64,000 nucleotides of DNA from assembly GCA_040754075.1 (NCBI GenBank), contig JBFMDH010000029.1, positions 1 to 64,000 of the forward strand, in the 5' to 3' direction. Shown here in pieces: positions 18,401 to 29,700 of the stretch; positions within the stretch are counted from its first letter, which is position 1; each line of letters opens with the position of its first letter. The stretch comes from Acidobacteriota bacterium. Its GTDB lineage: Bacteria > Acidobacteriota > Blastocatellia > UBA7656. Made by a program: the position numbers and the translations under genes. The notes under the pieces are model-generated. The model was given only the letters and a program-made list of their open reading frames with translations. It was not told the origin of the DNA and searched no databases.

Positions 18401-18797
18401 ACCGGTTACGGCGAACCTGCCGTCATTTCTTGGCGGCATCGCTTTGCGCCCGAACGTGAGCGGCGAAGTGTTAGCGCCAAGCGGACAGCGCACTATTGAT
18501 AATTATTTCAACAAAGCGAACATCACCCTGCCAACCGTTGACCAGCCTTTTGGAACGGCGGGGCGGAACATTGTTCGCAGCCAGGCATTTTTCCAGTTCG
18601 ATTTCGGCTTGCAGAAGAATTTCCGTCTGCCGATTTCTGAAGTTTCGCGGCTGGAATTTCGCATGGAAACCTTCAATCTTTTGAACAAAACCAATTTCGG
18701 CGCGGCTAACCCTGATCGCAGCAGTTCAGCGTTTGGCACGATTCGCTCAACCTTCCCGGCGCGGCAGATTCAATTTGCTTTAAAACTGGCTTTCTAA
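15492..18797 (+). CDS. Oar-like TonB-dependent receptor with carboxypeptidase-regulatory domain
   Basis: 1,101 residues. The start is GTG with GGAGGAG upstream. A signal peptide runs to about residue 31 (ending PAHA-QF). An Ig-like carboxypeptidase-regulatory domain covers about 35-115 (TVLGTVKDSSGAVIPAVTV). A plug domain covers about 120-260, including NLPLNGRSYANLALLTPGV and NVNGLRNTVNNFLLDGVDNN. A long barrel ends in FALKLAF with the terminal phenylalanine. This architecture is the hallmark of the large Oar-like receptors expanded in Acidobacteria, thought to handle large oligosaccharides or peptides. It is unpaired, with no SusD-like gene beside it. A 13-bp-stem hairpin follows 52 bases after the stop. 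Confidence 0.92.
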   Translation: MNHKTHVLFILARSLMAISLVFAMLIPAHAQFDSATVLGTVKDSSGAVIPAVTVSLKNLDTGIITTAQTDENGDFQFTNVRIGNYRVTAEKEGFSTAVAERVNVTVNARQRVDLAMQPGTLSESVIVTAGVALLETDSSVRGQVVQREQIVNLPLNGRSYANLALLTPGVRESSQNGITTAGREAAFNVNGLRNTVNNFLLDGVDNNAYGTSNQGFSAQVVQVSPDAVQEFKVQTNTYSAEFGRSGGAVINASYRSGTNQFHGNVWEYHRNTALNAVGFFKPAGGNKPPLIRNQFGFTLGGPILKDRTFFFLDYEGFRQISKNLVFSTLPSLAQRNGILSVDVRNPFTGTIHQAGNAIPMTAFARKVLSELPAPNVAGTPNFQNLVPNRAYNDKFNIRLDHTFSQHLNAFIRISHRKVNNFEGPNIPGPSGSNQNGLVGVLNQQLAAGATYILANASVLDIRLGIMRTEAGKKPPLTGGPSMLQLYGITGLPDDPTITGGLTTQTITGFSQLGRQSTNPQFQNPSHVNPRLNYSWTWGRHSLKTGYEYLRVNTDVQDTNPLMGLDTYSGQFSRPSGALANNLYNLADFMFGARSQYELADLLVVNLRQRLHYAYLQDDFKVNPKLTLNIGLRYEFSTPIYEAENRQSNYDPTGNAIVQAKDGSLADRGLVKPDYNNFGPRLGFAYNLFDKTVLRGGYGVGFVFFNRLGSADLLATNFPQITRANITQDGRNVAGGLCTGNNFSGCFRTTQAGYPTGLPNNVTLFIPRDKATPYIQNWQLSLQRELTKNMLIDIAYVGNHAIKQVLLADLNQARPLTTAELALPAAQRPTLDQRRPIQGFRSISAVLPAAFSNYQALQIKFERRFSQGLYLLNSFTWSKAIDNVSQVLEEPNGNDGRPQNLYNLAADRGLSAYDQPFNNTTSFVWELPFGKGRAFGRELSPWLDGVIGGWAVTGINTMLSGQTINLRYQPSPVTANLPSFLGGIALRPNVSGEVLAPSGQRTIDNYFNKANITLPTVDQPFGTAGRNIVRSQAFFQFDFGLQKNFRLPISEVSRLEFRMETFNLLNKTNFGAANPDRSSSAFGTIRSTFPARQIQFALKLAF

Positions 18798-18849
18798 CCG
18801 CTTAAAGCAGTTTGCAATTGATTTCGCTGAGCGAATGAACGTCAGGAAC

Positions 18850-18884
18850 AATGTAGGGGCAGCCCTGGTGTCTGCCCCTACATT
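18850..18884. repeat. Perfect 13-bp stem hairpin with GTAGGGGCAG core
   Basis: AATGTAGGGGCAG at 18850-18862 is exactly complementary to CTGCCCCTACATT at 18872-18884, with a nine-base loop. The GTAGGGGC...GCCCCTAC core resembles a palindromic repeat seen dispersed between genes in many environmental bacteria (established only by general recollection). It lies 52 bases after the Oar-like receptor stop and could also help end that transcript, although no T-run follows. Confidence 0.75.
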
Positions 18885-18991
18885 CAATTGCTAATCGCGC
18901 TAAATTTTAAAAGTCGCGGTCTTCGACTGCCGCTTAATCGCGGTTTGACAATCTGCGCTAAATCCGCATGCGCAGAATCTCCAATAGGTCT

Positions 18992-19474
18992 TCATCCTTT
19001 GGTTAAGCTCTTATCTCCCAAAAGCGCGTCGTAATAATTTTCTTGCAGCAGAGAAGCCATCCCTTCAGGCTTCCGCATGATTGCCATTCGCTCATCCGTC
19101 CCGCGCAACAGACGAGAGATAACCTTAATCAGTTCATCTGCATCAACGGGTTTGACCAGATAAGCATCGGCTCCCGCCGCATAAGCTTCATCAATCGTTT
19201 TTGAATAGGCTTGAGCCGAACAAAAAATAATCGGCGTTTGGGGATTTTGCTCGCGAACTTTCTCACACAGATTGACCCCGCAACCATCCGGCAACAGCGT
19301 ATCAAAGATGTAGAGGTCAAATCTCGTGGCGCTCATTTTACTCAATCCGGCTGCTATGGTTTGCGCATAATCAAACTCGTAGCCCGAAGTTTCAAGCACA
19401 TAGCTGAGCAGTTCGCACGAATCATAATGGTCATCAATGCAAAGAATGCGTTTATTTGCTCGGTTCAATTGCAC
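18992..19474 (-). CDS. Stand-alone response-regulator receiver protein
   Basis: 160 residues with one CheY-like receiver domain: acidic pair D14-D15, phospho-acceptor D58 (in YIFDTLLPDGCG), S86 (FCSAQ) and K108 (LVKPV). The remaining 40 residues are a short tail without a DNA-binding domain. The ribosome site is weak. No kinase is adjacent, so its partner is elsewhere. It probably works by phosphorylation-dependent protein contact. It ends facing the end of the Oar-like receptor gene (convergent). Confidence 0.85.
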   Translation of the reverse strand: MQLNRANKRILCIDDHYDSCELLSYVLETSGYEFDYAQTIAAGLSKMSATRFDLYIFDTLLPDGCGVNLCEKVREQNPQTPIIFCSAQAYSKTIDEAYAAGADAYLVKPVDADELIKVISRLLRGTDERMAIMRKPEGMASLLQENYYDALLGDKSLTKG

Positions 19475-19821
19475 ACCCCCGCTTTTTATATTTGGGGAAA
19501 AGAGATTCGGTGAGTGTATATCGAATGTTGGTGATGAGGATTAGGGCAAAATTATTTTAGCATTGATGCAGGACGCTGTGTAAAGCGGTTATACAAAACC
19601 GTGGGGAGTAATGGTTGACGAATTCATGCGGGGCAACCGGAGTGCCCTTACCCGGATTGCCCGCATCGGTGAGAGCGTTGGCAAAATTCGAGACAAAGAT
19701 TGATTTCAGATATAAAACCTGTTTGAACCGTTCACCCAACATTTAGCACCGGCTCGATAGGTTTTGTAGACTCTTCAAGCACACCTCAACTTCTGTCGAA
19801 CTCGCGTTACCTGATGACGGT
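19475..19821. other. Intergenic region
   Basis: 347 bp between two leftward genes. It should hold the promoter of the receiver gene. Nothing else was recognised: no convincing small gene, repeat or RNA. Confidence 0.4.
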
Positions 19822-20310
19822 TTATTTCACCTTCACCGCGCCTGCCGCGTCCAACGCTTTGCGCGCCTGACCGGCGCGGTCACGGTGTGTATAAACCCCA
19901 ACCAGAATGCCGCCTTGCTGTATCTCTTCATTGTAAAATTTGGCTTCGTGCTCAGGCATGCCAAGCCCAATCAAAGCGCCGGTCAATCCTCCGGCGGCGG
20001 CTCCGGCTCCGAGTCCTGCAAGCGTTGCGACGATTGGTCCCGCGGCAACCAAACCTATCCCCGGAATCGCCACAATACCAAGAGCGACGAGTCCCGCGGC
20101 AACCGCACCTAAAACCCCGCCTATCGTTGCACCGGTAGCCGCGCCTTCAGGAGCTTTGGTCGCCATCGATAAACCAAATTCCCGACCGCGCGTTGCATCG
20201 CTCATCAATATACTGATGTCGTCACGTGACCAACCATAATGAATCAGGTCTTCAACGGCACGCTCCGCATCTGCGCGGGATTTGAACAATCCAGTAACCA
20301 GAGTAGCCAT
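19822..20310 (-). CDS. General stress protein 17M/YflT-like protein
   Basis: 162 residues. The N-terminal 45 residues match the YflT/17M ferredoxin-like fold (VTGLFKSRADAERAVEDLIH). The centre (about 60-115) is a glycine/alanine-rich hydrophobic glycine-zipper stretch (GATIGGVLGAVAAGLVALG) that could insert in or associate with a membrane. The C-terminal fold returns with GILVGVYTHRDRAGQARKAL. Family members are stress-induced; biochemical function is unknown. The start has GGAGG upstream. It is a single gene. Confidence 0.8.
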   Translation of the reverse strand: MATLVTGLFKSRADAERAVEDLIHYGWSRDDISILMSDATRGREFGLSMATKAPEGAATGATIGGVLGAVAAGLVALGIVAIPGIGLVAAGPIVATLAGLGAGAAAGGLTGALIGLGMPEHEAKFYNEEIQQGGILVGVYTHRDRAGQARKALDAAGAVKVK

Positions 20311-20717
20311 AAATATTCCTCCACGATTAAGTTGTCATTTGCAGAGGTTCATAGAGCAACGAGAGTGCCAATAATTTTCAGGTTTTATTTATTCTGAGTA
20401 ATATTGCGGCGAGTCTTGCTAGCGCGTTGAAAGGATTCAACTTTCTTCATCTCAACTGCCCCCTCAAAAACGCCATGCATCAGCGGCAATTGAGCCTGCG
20501 TCTTTTTTTGATGCAAAGAGCAGTATCCCGATGTACCGAATCAATATCTAAAATTGAAAGTAGCGGGTTTGAACGTAGAAGCTTATAGCTTGAACCCTGA
20601 ACCCATCGTCGGTTTATGGTTAGCCATTGCCTGGCATTCAAATTCAGCCAGCCCGCATGCACTTTAAAATCACTTTGCTTCAGATTGGCAAAATTTCAAT
20701 CAATCATCATTTTGCCT
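20311..20717. other. Intergenic region after the giant LysM gene
   Basis: 407 bp between two leftward genes. Its right end carries the 8-bp-stem hairpin at 20687-20716, directly after the giant gene's stop. Its left end presumably carries the stress-protein promoter. No gene was recognised. Confidence 0.45.
20687..20716 (-). terminator. Hairpin directly after the giant gene
   Basis: GGCAAAAT at 20687-20694 pairs perfectly with ATTTTGCC at 20709-20716 across a 14-base loop, beginning two bases after the stop codon of the 4,127-residue protein. There is no strong U-run on the leftward transcript, so termination efficiency is uncertain. Confidence 0.35.
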
Positions 20718-23700
20718 TCAACGGTTTGCGTTCACCTGAAAGACCAGATTGAGCATATCCAGCAAAGGTTGCGTAAGCGCCGCATCGAGTGAAGAGAAAA
20801 GTCCTATCTCAAAAATCAACAAACCGCCGGTTGAGGATGCGCCGGAGGTTAACGCGGTAATCGTTGTGACAAGTGTCGCCACAAAATCGGGATCATTCAA
20901 GTTGTACGCATACAGCGGCACAAACAGCACAGGCAGTTTGCTGATTAAACTCGTCAATCCGGCTCCCGAATTATCACAAGGATTGCTGCTCGTTGTTGAA
21001 GCAACCAGTTGATAGCCATACTGACAGGTGAGTTTGATATTGTGAGAGTTGCCGCTGGTGTCGGCGCTGAACAGGTCTTTAAATACCTGATTCAAACTGG
21101 CAGCCAAATCATCGCCCTGGTTAATTAAAATACAACTGGTGTTGCGAATGAGCGGGGTCATCATATTTGAAAAACGCACCAACGGCGTTTGATAAATAAA
21201 CGCCGGATTGGTCGCCGCAAAACTCACCAGATTCTGATTGCGCGAAACGTAAACCCCGCCCCAGGCATTTTCGGTCATCACAATATCGAGTCCGTCAAAT
21301 TCAACCACCTGTTTCACCTGTCCGAAAGCCGCCACCTGATTCACAGAACTTTCGCCGTCAGGGTATGAATAAACCCGAACGGTTGTGCCGCCATCATCCG
21401 GCAATTGATAGATGACCACATTGCCGGTCACTTTATCGGTGGTATAGACAAAAATTTTCGACGGGAACATTGCCGGTTGATTTGCGAATGGCGTCACCAC
21501 CAGTGACGCGAGATACCCTGAACCATCCGATGCGAGAAGCGATTCCAAACTGAAATTATAGGTTTGTTGCGTCAGTCCTTGTGCCGCATCAAGCAGCCCA
21601 CCCGATTGCGAAGCATTGGTGTAAGCCAGCCAGGCATTGGCAACCGCAGTAATCAGTTGATTGAAGATATTCATCGCCGCCAGCGCCGTCCCGTTCTGGG
21701 TTCCCGGTTTCCAACCGGCGAGTTGCGCCAGATCGGTTTTCAACACCGGGTAGACGCTGCTGAACTGAGCCAGCGCATTAAATAACGTTTCAAAGCATTG
21801 CGCGGCATCATTCACATCGGTCAACAAAACGCCTCTTGCCATTGCCGACTGCGGCGCGCTGTTGAACGTGACACTCAGATAATCCGTATCCTGCGCGGCG
21901 TCCTGTCGCACATAGGTCATCGCATAGTTCCACATCTTCGCTTCATCAACGCTTTGGGCTTGCGGATACTCGCTCTCGCCGGTTTGCGAAATCAATGAAG
22001 GCGGCGTCGGATAGGAACGCAACGGCAACGGAACTTCAACCTGCCCGATGTAGGAATTGATGTTCTTTAATTCGCTCACCGTCGAATCAATCGGAATGAT
22101 GAACGAAAGCCAGGACGATGCCTGATAGTCGCCAATGTTTGCAGCGCCGCTTTGAATGTCGTATTCCATTTCATTCATCACATAGTTCAAATCCAGAAAC
22201 AGCTTTTTGTATTGCGCGATGGATTTGCTGTTGAACATAAAATTCAACAACGAACCGCTGTTCGATAGCGGCGCTTTCGAGGTTGAAAGCGTGAAATCGG
22301 GAATCACTTGAACCGCATAAACGGTTGTGTGGGTATTGAGCAATCCGCTTTGTGTTGCAAGGTCGGATGCCAGGGTCTCGGCATCCATCGGCGGATTGAA
22401 TTTTTGCCCGACTTTATAAAGCGTATCGCCTGCAACCACCGGAACCGTCTGGTTATTCACGCTGATGCTGCTTACCGAAAAAATATCCGGCAGGTTTTCG
22501 TTGGCAAGGGCAACCTCTTTCACACTGGCATTGAAATATTCCGCAAGCGAATCAAAGGTATCGCTTGCGGCAATCGCTTTACTGATTTGCGCGATATTGA
22601 TGACGATGCCTGGCGCAAATAATCCGCCACCGGCAGTCACCTGTAAATTCGCCGCTAAATTCTCAACATCGGTTTTGTAATAGGCAGCGATGGTTTGCAA
22701 AGTGACTAAATCAATTGGTGTTTGCATGGCATCGGCAATCTGTTGAATGGTCGCGCTCTGTCCGTTCAAACTCACGGTCGCCGCTTTGTTGAGGATGCGG
22801 GTTAAATCATCAATCACACCCGCGAGATATTGCTCACTCACATTGAATGCCTGAGCGATGGTGGCAATCACATCGCTTGCCCCGGTGGTGTACATCATCA
22901 CATTGGGATTACCGGAAAGACGCGGCGCGGTGTCCGGGTCGGCAAACGGCGATTGCACACTCACCGGGTATTGAATAATCGAATCAATCGCGTAACCGTT
23001 CGATAGATTGATGAGCAGTTGTTGATACAAGGCTTCTTGAGCGGCTTTGAGCGCCGGGTCGTTCGGCACAGGCGCATTCACATTCAAAATATAATCGACG
23101 CTATTTTGCAGAGCTTCAGCAAGGTTGGCTTTCGCCGCAACCACTCCCGTATAAGCCGCGTGTTGCGGGTCAAGTCCATAAGCCGGTACGGCAAATTCCG
23201 GCGCGAGGAAATTATCTACGGCTGCGAGAAAATCGCTCACCCAAATATCCAAATCGACAGCCTGAAAATTTTTCGGCGTCGCCGGTTGCAGTTGTCCCTG
23301 ACTGTAATCCTGAATCGGAATGTTTGACCGCGAAATCAGTTCGGTTGCCAGCGGTTTGATAGCATAAAAACCCGGCGACTGATTTTGAATCTCGAACTCA
23401 CTGAAGCCATTGGCGCTGAAATTGACTGCAAACAATGGCGGCGCGCTGTTGGCATTTTGCCCTTCAACGTCTTGTTGCCCGGTGGCAATCTTCAACCCGA
23501 CAAAGGCTTGGGTTTCAAATGCCAGCGCGAAATCACCGAGATTCAATGCCTGTCCGTCAGACGCGCTGCTGCGCGGCGCAATCGTCGAACGATCCAAGGC
23601 AACGCCTGTCACATCGACATAATCGTTTGGCGGCGTAGTTTTGAATTCCGGGTCAATCAAATCGGCGTCGCGCTGCATTTCCAGTTTCACATCCACAGGG

Positions 23701-26700
23701 AAAATGATGTCGGGGTAAGCGGCGGTAATCGGTTGATTGATGACGGCAGCATTGGGCGGCAATAAAAACGGCGCATTGGGCGCAACCAAAGTGTTGATGG
23801 TTTGATTGGCAATCACTAAATCATCAATGGTCGTCGTCACACCGGATTCCAGATTAAAGCGCGTGATGAGCGACACCAACGTATCATTGGCGTTGGTCAC
23901 TAAATGAATGCCCTGTTTAGTGAACTCGGTTTGATTCGGATAGACGGTGACGCCTGCCTGCAAAAATCCCTGCAACGTGCTGTTGACCATTCCCAAATCA
24001 TTCAATGAAGTCAATTGATAGGCGCTGATGATTTCGGCAAGCGATTGGGTGACGACAGGCGTTGTCGTGGTCGCAGCTTTCACTTGTGGCAGGTTGCAAA
24101 CCAAAAAGGCATTGGCGGCAATGAGTCCCGGCAGGCTTTCGATTTGCGTGGCGAAATCGGCAAGCGACATCTGCAAACCTTTTGCCGCAAACGCCGCAAG
24201 CAAAGTGTTGAAGGTATCGTAATCGCCAATCGGAACGGTGATGTTGCTCAGGGTAATTGATTTGCCCGATGCAAAAATCCCCGTGAGGTTTTGATTGGCA
24301 TTGGCTAAATCGGCAACCGATTCATCATAAAGCGCAATAATGTCTGAGAGTTTTTCGTTGCCGCTCGCTTCATAGAATGAATAGAACGGTCCCTTTGCCG
24401 AATCGATTGTAACCAGACTGGGAATCGCTAGGGTTGCGCCGGTCTTCAAAGCGGTCACCGCATTGGCGACCGCGAGTTGTTGCAAGGTGATATAGTTGTC
24501 GCTGGCAATCGTCGCAAGGGTTTCGCCATCGCTTAACGGCGCGGCATTCGATTTTTCATAAAGCGCATCGCCTGCGGTAAAGAAATTCGCGACCGTCGCG
24601 TTCAAGCTGACTATCTGCGCCAGGGTGATTTGTGGGAATGCCGCAAATTCCGCAAGGATGCTTTGCACGCTGTCGCCCTGTTGAATCACATAGTCGTTGA
24701 TATTAATAGTTGCAGATTCCACAAAAACGCCTTGCAAATTCTGGTTGGCAACGGCGACGTCGGCAACTTCCACGTCAAGGTTTTGCCCTTGCAACTGGGC
24801 GTTGAAATAATTGGCGAGGTCTTGCAAAGTGGCAATCACTTTGCCGGTGTTGGGGTCAGTCGCGCCGGTCTGAATGCTCAAGCCTTGATAGGTATATGTG
24901 ATATTGGTCGCCAACAGATTCGTGGCTGTGGCATTAGCGCAGGCAAGCCCTGCAACCGAAGCGAAATTATTTTTTGCAACGCTTGCGAAGGTGTTGTCCG
25001 AGGCTTCGGCAAATTGCAAAGCGCTTGTCCGGTTCGGCAGCGCGATGACGGTTGCGGTATTTAAAACCGCTCCCTGATTTTGCGTCACCATTGGCAATGC
25101 CTGAATGCCGGTTGCCGTTTGAATGGTGGTCAAAGTGTCGCCTTGTCTGACGATGTAAAACACCGGGATTTGAATAGTGGAAGCGAAGAAGCTATTGGCA
25201 TCGGTATTTTGATTGGCGGCAGCAAGGGCTTCAAGCGTCGCCGCGTCATCGCCCGCTTTGCTGCCAAAATAAATTTCGGCAATCGCAGCAAACGTGTCAC
25301 TGCCACCAATCGAATGATTGTACTGCTGCAACCACATCGCGGTTGACAGGAAAAGATATGCCGAATTGATAAAGTTGGTCAGCGCGTTTCTTTGGGCAAT
25401 GGCGTAGCGGGTTGGCAAAACCGTTGGCGAGGTCTGGCTCATCGTCGTGCTCAGATAAAACGTCAAATCATAGTTCTGCGTTTGCCCGACCACCTGTTTT
25501 TGTTGCACTTGATAATAGAGCTGGCGGTATTTTTCCTGATGGGCGCTGGCGCTATAGACCGCTGTTGCGAAGGGATTGCCGGGGATAGGAAGGTATTTTG
25601 AAACGTCGAGACCGATTTCAACATTCAACAGCGGCGCGTTGTTTTGCGAAGTGAACTGATAGGAACTCGCAATTCCCGCCCACTGCGAAAGCCCTATGAT
25701 GGTGTCGAAATAACCAACCGGAATTTGCAGATTCGCTATCGGTTTATCGGGCGGCGTGCGATTGCCGTAGATGTCCTGAAACGCAAAACTGAAGGTCGCC
25801 GCGCCGAGTTGATTGGCGTCGCCGCTTGCCACTTTGGTGATGCCCGCATAAGGATTACTGGCTGCGTCCGGCAATCCGCTGGCAACCGGAACATTGTTGA
25901 GTTGCGCGAATTTGTAAATCGGCACCACCTGTTGGAAGTCCCAAACCGTATCATCTGTCGATTGATTTGCCGGAAGCGGCAGCCCGCCGGTTTGCGTCGG
26001 GTCGGGTTGCACGGGTCCAACCGGCGGCATCTCGCCGCTATCTGAAAACAAGATGTCGCCGACGATTTCAAATCCGAGCAGGTTATAAAGCGATTGCGTC
26101 AGTTGCTCAGGGGATTCGGGATTTTGTTCGGGGTTCGGGCGCGTCAGTTGGAAACCGATATTACCGGCAGTAACGGTTGTATAAGGCGCAGTATCGCTGC
26201 CATCGCTGATTTCCGCAAAGACATTGACTTTCGATGCATCAATATTATCGCCAATCACCGCCGAGTTATTGAAAGCATAGAGCGTGCGACTCGGACTCGC
26301 GGCATTGCTTTGTGAAGCGAGTAACACCACCAACCAAAGAGTCGCGGTGTTGCCGTTTGCGAAAACGCTGTCGGGAAGTCCCGCGCCGCTTTGGCTGGCA
26401 TAGTTGATATAGAATCCGCCGGTGCCAACGATGCTGCCTTCCCAGAGAAATTTCAAAACATCAGTGGCATCGTTGAAGTTGGCATAATAATCGCCGGAGT
26501 CGGGAATGCCGGTTTTCAACATCGCGATATTTTCAAGGCTTTCACCCACAGGGCTATGGGTTTCAGTCGAGAGATTGGTTTTCAAAATATAGGTATTCGT
26601 GAGGTCAAGCACATCCGATGCATAGCCGTTGTTATTGGCGCTTGAAGCGTTCGGTTGATACAACAGGGCGAGCGTCGCGCTGTCTTTAGTTGAAGGATTG

Positions 26701-29700
26701 GTGAGGTAATTGTAAATCTCTCTTAGCAAATCATTGCCGGTCTGGTCTGCGCCAACCCATAGATAGGTGTTCGGCAAATAGGCGTTGGTGGTTTGCGATT
26801 GAATGCGCGACACATTGAGTTGAATGGCGGTCGCCCAGTAATAATTCTGCACCGGGTTGGTCTGCATCACCGGCGAGTTCACATAACTGCCGCTGATTAA
26901 ATCAAACGGCGCGGGATTAGTTAAGCCTTCGACTTTGGCAATCAGGGTGTCCGGCAGTAACCAGACCGTCGGTTGTCCGGCATTACCGCTTTGATTCGGG
27001 AAGAGCGAAGTTTCAGAAACCTGCCAGATGAAATTTTTGTCTAGCGTGTAACGCACAGGAACATCCTGTAAAAGCGGCATGCGTTCGGGACCCGTGCTGA
27101 TATCCGGCGAAAACGTCGTGCTCGGATAATCGCCGGTCGTTGCGCTGGTGAGTTTGATGACGATTTCATTTGCCGGAACCGTGAGCGTCGTTCCTTGCGC
27201 CACGGGGTTTGCAAAATTGACGTTGGGATTTAAGGCGACAATTTGCGGCGCGGGAACGCCGACGGCTGCGGCAATCTCGGCAAGCGTCATCTGATTTGCC
27301 AAAGTGTAGGTGCCGGTCGGCATGAATTCGACCCATTCGGCTTGCCCTGTATTCTGGAAAGTAATATCGAATTCGTTAGTGATTGTAGACGGCACGGCGA
27401 ATTGTTGACCGGTCATTTGATAAAGCGGGCAGAGACTGGTCGATTCGGCAATCTGGTCTTTGAAATGTTGAATGGTCAGTTTGAAATCATTTGCGGTTTG
27501 CGGGTTTGGAATGCGCATGCCGTGAAGCATAAAGCGCGACACCATCGCCGCCATATTATTGAAATCGCCATTCGCGATGAGATACGAAAGCAGCGTTTGA
27601 ATATCGATGGCTTGCAATCCGGCAATCGTTAAGGTTGTCGTGGTCGGCACAAAAACATCAGGCGTGGTTTCGACCATCTCTGCGAGTTCTTCGAGGTTGA
27701 AATTATAAAGCGCGGCAATTTTGGCAAAGGTTTCGCCTTCGGCAATCGGATGCGAGACGTTGGCAATATCGAGAATCGCAAGCGGCGCAAGCAAGCTCGT
27801 GGATTGATTATTTGCGGTCGCTACGTCAACCGCTGCGCCAAACAAATTCCCAAGAATATTGAATGAATCGCTCGGCGCAATCTGATGTTGCAATTGCGGA
27901 ATGTTGATGGTCGCGGGCAACGGACTCAGGGTTGAATTCGCGGCTTTAATATTATTTTCAATCGCTGTGAGTTGTGATGGTTCGAGTTCGGTTAAGAGGA
28001 AATATCCTGCCACTAAATCAAGCGTATCACCGGCTCTTGAAGTATAAGTGAAGTTCTGCGAAGCCGGTTGTTGCACCACGCCTTCATCGGTAAGCACAAC
28101 CGTCGGAATCGTCAGCACTGTACCCACCGGCAACGGTTGAGTGAAATCGACGTTGGGATTACTACTTTGACTGAGTTCAAGAATGACCTGACGCAGCCAG
28201 CCAAATAACGGGTCGATTTGATTGGCAACCGGAATCGCGAAATGGGTCGCGGCAATGTTTGCGAGCGTATCGCCGCTTTGTACGGTGTAGGCGGTGTTGT
28301 TTCCGACAACCACGATGCCTTGCGCGTTGATGGTCAGTTGCGGAATCTGTAGTTGCGCGCCAGCGGTCAGCGGATTGCGGAAATCAATCGTGTTGTTGGA
28401 ATCAATGATGAGTTGGGTGAACCATCGCAGGTCTCTCGCGTCAGGGCTTTCGAGATTGCGAACTAAATAATATGCCGCAATGAAATCAAGCGTGTCGCCG
28501 GTTTGCGTGGTGTAGGTCGTCGCCGGGTAATTGACAATGGCGTTCAACTGAAAGATGGAATCGTTTGCTCCGTTTTGCGCGACGATGCCGGTGTTGCCGT
28601 TAAAATTCGCGGCAATTTTCGCGAGCGTATCACCACTCTTGATTTGATATTTGACGATGCGTTGCCCACCGTCGGTGTATTGAATACCTAAATTGGTCAG
28701 CGTGGTTTTGGTATTGAGCGCGACGTCTTGATTGGCGAAAGCGATACTCGTAGCCGTGGTCGCATACGACAGATTTTTCACCATCCCGTCTAAAGAATCA
28801 CCCGGTTGAACCTGATATTGATAGGCATTGAGCGCATCGATTGCCGCCTGCACCGCCGATTTGGCAATCATAAAAAAGTAATCCCGGAAAATTACTGTCG
28901 CGAGTGATTGCGGCGCGCTGCCGGTTGGTTGTTCAGCGGTTTGCTGTCCACCGTTATTTTGAAACGGGTCTTGGGCGACATTCGATTCGGCGTTGGCGAG
29001 TCGTTCCTGAAAATAATTACTGAGATTTGTTTGATACTGCTCATCAACCATGGTCTGCGAATTGAAATTCACCGTCGCGTTAGTTCCCGCAATCATCGAC
29101 AGGTCTGGAATCATCGGAAAGATGGTGGCGCTGATTTCGGCTTGCGAACTATCGGCGGAACCGGTCACTTGAAAAGTGAAATTTTTGCCGATAAACGCCG
29201 AGAGGTTTTGATAAATCGTCACCCCCGGTTGCGCAAACACGGTTTGCTCGGCATCGGGCGCAGTGAGCGCATTGTAAATATTTTGCAAATCCGTTGCGGC
29301 AATCGTCGTGTTCAAATTTTGTGTAAGCGCATTGATCGTCCAGGCGAGCACGCCGTGAACCAAACGATTGAATGGCAGTTCCGATGCGTCGTCGCGCAAA
29401 ACTTTTCTGGTGTCTTTTGATGAGGTGAGATTCAGGGGCAAGCTGTTCTCGACAAACGGCAGCATGACGGCTTGAACCTGTGGCGTCGTATTGGTTGATG
29501 ATGAACATTCGGGAATGGCGACGGTGAACGCCGGAACCAAAGCCATCGCCAGATTGAAGGTCTGATTACCAAAGACATTCACCGGCTGCCAGTTCAAGGT
29601 CACTGGCGTTGTGGCAATTTGCGCGGCAAGCCCTTTGCGCATGACGGCGCGCGCAAGCATCTGCGGTTGCAATGCCTGTTGGTTGCCATCCGAGCCGGCG

